Of a stretch of DNA of 8,188 nt, positions 5,971 through 8,188 are shown piece after piece; positions within the stretch are counted from its first letter, which is position 1, and the number at the start of each line of letters is the position of its first letter. The position numbers were made by a program, and so were the translations under genes. The notes under the pieces are model-generated. The model did not search any database. It saw nothing but the letters and a program-made list of their open reading frames with translations, and had not been told where the DNA came from. This DNA is from Caulobacter sp. (lineage in GTDB: Bacteria; Pseudomonadota; Alphaproteobacteria; Caulobacterales; Caulobacteraceae), in NCBI GenBank assembly GCA_014378155.1, contig JACMOF010000047.1, positions 1-8,188 on the forward strand, written 5' to 3'.

Positions 5971-6918
5971 ATGGCCCCCAAGGTTTTCATCGACGGCGAG
6001 GCCGGCACCACCGGCCTGCAGATTCGCGAGCGTCTGGTCGCTCGCAAGGACCTGCAACTGGTCTCGATCGATCCCGACAAGCGGAAGGATCCGGACGCCC
6101 GCAAGGCGATGCTGAACGACGCCGACGCGGTGATCCTGTGCCTGCCCGACGAGGCGGCCGTCGAGGCCGTGGCCCTGATCGACAATCCCAAGGTCAAGGT
6201 CATCGACGCCTCGACCGCCCACCGCACCGCGCCGGGCTGGATCTACGGCTTTCCGGAACTGGACGACGAACAGCGCGGCAAGATCGCCGGCGCCAACCGG
6301 GTGTCCAAGCCCGGCTGCTACGCGACCGGCGCCATCGCCCTGGTCCGCCCGCTGGTCACGTCCGACGTCATCGCGCCCGACCTGCCGCTGAGCTTCAACG
6401 CCGTGTCGGGCTACAGCGGCGGCGGCAAGGCGATGATCGCCGAGTTCGAGGATGAGCGCGCGCCGAACTACACCACCGTCCCTTACCGGCTCTACGCCCT
6501 GGGTCTGAGCCACAAGCACCTGCCCGAGATCCAGGCGCATGGCGGCCTGCTGACCCGGCCGATCTTCACCCCCGCCGTCGGGCGCTACGCCCAGGGCATG
6601 CTGGTCGAGCTGCCGCTGCACCTGTCGATGATGAACACCAGCGTCGGCGTGGCCGACGTGCACGGCATCTTCGCACGCCACTATGAGCGCGAGCCCTTCG
6701 TCGAGGTCGCGTCCCTGGCCGAGGCCAAGAGCCTGGCCACGCTCGACCCCGAGGGGCTGAACAATACCAACCGCCTCAAGCTGTTCGTGTTCGGCTCGGA
6801 GACCAGCGGCCAGGTCCGGCTGGTCGCCCTGCTCGACAACCTCGGCAAGGGCGCCTCCGGGGCGGCGGTCCAGAACCTGAACCTGATGCTGGGGTTCAAG
6901 GAGGGGGCGGGGCTTTAG
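5971..6918 (+). CDS. argC: N-acetyl-gamma-glutamyl-phosphate reductase, type 2
   Basis: A 315-residue cytoplasmic enzyme that reduces N-acetylglutamyl phosphate with NADPH to the semialdehyde, the third step of arginine (ornithine) synthesis. The N-terminal nucleotide-binding loop is [15 protein letters not shown] (about residues 8-22). The catalytic cysteine is C116 in KPGCYATGA, and the active-site histidine is in SHKHLPE (H181 or H183). Length and the HKHLPE form match the shorter type 2 ArgC rather than the 330-350-residue type 1 enzyme. The ATG at 5971 has GGGA (5961-5964) upstream; a TTG at 5953 would add six residues without support. It does not sit with other arginine genes here. It ends only nine bases from the convergent vapC stop, leaving no room for an intervening terminator. 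Confidence 0.96.
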   Translation: MAPKVFIDGEAGTTGLQIRERLVARKDLQLVSIDPDKRKDPDARKAMLNDADAVILCLPDEAAVEAVALIDNPKVKVIDASTAHRTAPGWIYGFPELDDEQRGKIAGANRVSKPGCYATGAIALVRPLVTSDVIAPDLPLSFNAVSGYSGGGKAMIAEFEDERAPNYTTVPYRLYALGLSHKHLPEIQAHGGLLTRPIFTPAVGRYAQGMLVELPLHLSMMNTSVGVADVHGIFARHYEREPFVEVASLAEAKSLATLDPEGLNNTNRLKLFVFGSETSGQVRLVALLDNLGKGASGAAVQNLNLMLGFKEGAGL

Positions 6919-6927
6919 GGCATCGCG

Positions 6928-7314
6928 CTAAGGGGGCGAGGCGAAACCCGCGCTGAGAGAGACGAAGGTCTTGTCGAACGTCGCCAGTTGATCGCACTTC
7001 GCGCGTCTGGCCTCGAACAGCACGCAACCGTCGGCAAAGTCACCGCCTGCCTCGAACATCCCTAGCCCAGCTTCGAAAGCTTGTCGGTCGAGCGTCACGG
7101 ATTGGATGCCAGCAATACTCCGCAGCGCCGTCGATACGGCCGACGCAGGCAGCCTGTAGGAGCGCCGCAAGACCCAGACGACCTCGCACAGCGTGATCAT
7201 CGAGATGAAGGCCTCTTCCGCAAGGTCGAGAAGCCGCTCAACACGATCGACTTGAGCGGTGTCGTCATCGACGATCAATCGCACGATCAAATTGGTATCG
7301 AGCGCGATTTTCAT
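6928..7314 (-). CDS. vapC: VapC-like PIN-domain toxin
   Basis: A 128-residue PIN-domain protein, probably a magnesium-dependent ribonuclease toxin that blocks translation when not bound by its antitoxin. The acidic active-site set is intact: D6 (ALDTN), E44 (LCEVVWVL), D95 in DFADGCVLF (with D92 nearby) and D114 (TFDKTF). Length is typical of VapC. The ATG at 7314 overlaps the antitoxin stop as ATGA, the usual coupled arrangement with the antitoxin gene first. All catalytic residues are present, so the toxin is predicted to be active and not a relic. The RNA target cannot be read from the sequence. The gene converges on argC with a nine-base gap. Confidence 0.92.
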   Translation of the reverse strand: MKIALDTNLIVRLIVDDDTAQVDRVERLLDLAEEAFISMITLCEVVWVLRRSYRLPASAVSTALRSIAGIQSVTLDRQAFEAGLGMFEAGGDFADGCVLFEARRAKCDQLATFDKTFVSLSAGFASPP

Positions 7315-7565
7315 TCTCCGCAGGCGCCGGCCTCGATCGCGTCCTGCATGTCCTCCAGGCTGACAACGCGTTGCTCTGAACGTTTCAGCAGTCCTCGCAA
7401 GCTCGAAAGTTTCGGAGCCCGATCATCGGTGGAGGCAATCTCGACCCGTCCATTCGGCAGAAGGTTGACGCCGACCTTCTGGCCTGGGCGCACGCCCAGA
7501 TGATCGAGCACCGAACGCTTCAGGGTTATCTGACCCTTGGCGGTGATGGAAAGTTCGGCGGCCAT
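7311..7565 (-). CDS. vapB: AbrB/SpoVT-type antitoxin (VapB-like)
   Basis: An 84-residue protein with a SpoVT/AbrB swapped-hairpin DNA-binding domain at about residues 5-45 (ITAKGQITLKRSVLDHLGV, then RPGQKVGV). An acidic, helical C-terminal tail (SLEDMQDAIEAG) would thread into and inhibit the PIN toxin. The ATG at 7565 is preceded by GGAGA six bases upstream (7575-7571); the in-frame TTG at 7592 lies upstream of this site and within the promoter region, so it is not the start. Such antitoxins repress their own operon, alone or with the toxin. An eight-base inverted repeat sits in the predicted promoter just upstream. A chromosome-stabilising or stress role is inference. Confidence 0.9.
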   Translation of the reverse strand: MAAELSITAKGQITLKRSVLDHLGVRPGQKVGVNLLPNGRVEIASTDDRAPKLSSLRGLLKRSEQRVVSLEDMQDAIEAGACGE

Positions 7566-7593
7566 GGCGATCTCCGGAGTTACCCTCCCCAAC

Positions 7594-7622
7594 AGAGTAA
7601 GGCGAGCATTGCCTTACTGCAA
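7594..7622 (-). promoter_or_regulatory. vapBC promoter with embedded palindromic operator
   Basis: Reading leftward, TTGCAG (7622-7617) and TACTCT (7599-7594) are spaced by 17 bases and place the transcription start near 7587, about 22 bases before the vapB ATG. A perfect eight-base inverted repeat, AGTAAGGC/GCCTTACT (7596-7603 and 7611-7618, seven-base spacer), fills the gap between the two hexamers. A dimeric AbrB-type antitoxin bound there would block RNA polymerase, which fits the usual autoregulation of such pairs. Confidence 0.55.
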
Positions 7623-7641
7623 CCCACTGCGCGGACATAGT

Positions 7642-7662
7642 ATAGAGTGACAGACACTCTAT
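7642..7662. promoter_or_regulatory. Perfect palindrome between phaC and vapB
   Basis: ATAGAGTG (7642-7649) and CACTCTAT (7655-7662) form a perfect eight-base inverted repeat with a five-base spacer. It begins eight bases after the phaC stop codon in the direction of transcription. It lacks a T run, so it may be a weak terminator or mRNA-end hairpin for phaC, or a second operator upstream of vapBC. Confidence 0.4.
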
Positions 7663-7670
7663 TCCGGCGC

Positions 7671-8188
7671 TCAGCCCGCGTCCGACCGCACCCGCACAAA
7701 GCTCCCCGGCGCGTCCTCAAGCGCCTTCAGCGGCCCCTTGGCCGGATCACGGGCCGGGACCAGCTTGCCGGACCTCGCCTTGAGCCACGCCGCCCAGTGC
7801 GGCCACCAGGATCCTGCGTGCTCGACCGCCTCGGCCTTCCAGCCCTCGACCGAGCCGGGCAGGTGGTCGTTGGTCCAGTGCTGATACTTCTTGGCGTCCG
7901 GGTGATTGATAACCCCGGCGATGTGGCCCGAGCCGGCCATGGTGAAGGTCACCGGGCCGCCGAAGGCCTGGGCGCCGCGATAAACGCTGCGGAACGGGGC
8001 GATGTGGTCGTCCTTGGACGACTGCACATAGATCGGGGTCTTGACCTTAGACAGGTCCAGCTTCACCCCGCCCAGGGTCAGGTGGCCCGTGGTCAGGGCG
8101 TTGTCCTTGTAGAAGTTGCGCAGATAATAGAGGTGCAGGGCCTTGGGCATGCGCGTCTGGTCGGCGTTCCAGAACAGCAGGTCGAAAG
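7671..8188 (-). CDS. phaC: Polyhydroxyalkanoate synthase, C-terminal part
   Basis: The last 172 or so residues of a PHA synthase, which polymerises hydroxyacyl-CoA into storage polyester on the surface of cytoplasmic granules. The frame is open through the right edge, so the 5' part is outside the window. Visible class I features are FDLLFWNADQTRMPKALH at the edge, the catalytic aspartate in SKDDHIAP (7.9-8.0 kb; aspartate codon 8009-8007), and the catalytic histidine in GSGHIAGVINHP (codon 7925-7923). Tryptophan-rich HAGSWWPHWAAWL follows near the C-terminus. The lipase-box cysteine is not in the window. The stop at 7671 is natural, not a truncation. An internal ATG at 8150 is not the start. 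The gene is followed by the vapBC promoter region and reads in the same direction as vapBC. Confidence 0.93.
   Translation of the reverse strand, partial: FDLLFWNADQTRMPKALHLYYLRNFYKDNALTTGHLTLGGVKLDLSKVKTPIYVQSSKDDHIAPFRSVYRGAQAFGGPVTFTMAGSGHIAGVINHPDAKKYQHWTNDHLPGSVEGWKAEAVEHAGSWWPHWAAWLKARSGKLVPARDPAKGPLKALEDAPGSFVRVRSDAG

Overview
The window looks like chromosomal DNA of a high-GC alphaproteobacterium. The best guess is Caulobacter or a close relative (Caulobacteraceae). This rests on the proteins (a heme A synthase of the COX15 type, type 2 ArgC, N-terminally extended ribosomal proteins L13 and S9, a class I-like PHA synthase, a DUF2842 protein), strong G/C third-position bias, and dispersed-looking GC-rich inverted repeats between genes. 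The genus is inference; no database search was possible.

Layout, left to right. A tRNA-Pro(GGG) gene (27-103) with its own terminator is followed by a 114-bp multi-hairpin element (187-300). A leftward two-gene unit encodes small membrane proteins: a GlsB/YeaQ/YmgE-type protein (546-809) and a DUF2842 protein (313-549), joined by a TTGA stop/start overlap. Diverging from it is the heme A synthase gene ctaA (951-1994), then a secreted alkaline phosphatase (2069-3568). A second compound inverted repeat (3574-3712), containing a terminator-like hairpin, separates the phosphatase from the rplM-rpsI operon (3889-4839), which ends at a near-perfect intrinsic terminator (4875-4907). Next is an orphan gene with possible SGNH-hydrolase signature residues (5009-5869), then argC (5971-6918). 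The right end is leftward: a VapBC-type toxin-antitoxin pair (6928-7565) with a palindrome inside its predicted promoter, and the 3' end of a polyhydroxyalkanoate synthase gene (7671-8188) that runs off the window.

Functionally this is mostly housekeeping: translation (tRNA, L13, S9), respiration (heme A for cytochrome oxidase), arginine synthesis, phosphate scavenging and carbon storage. The vapBC pair is the clearest accessory element. No defence island, CRISPR array, transposase or phage gene is visible. The points most worth a second look are the two compound hairpin elements, a possible rplM leader hairpin, the orphan SGNH-like protein, the animal-type active site of the alkaline phosphatase, the TTG-coupled DUF2842 gene and the vapBC operator.
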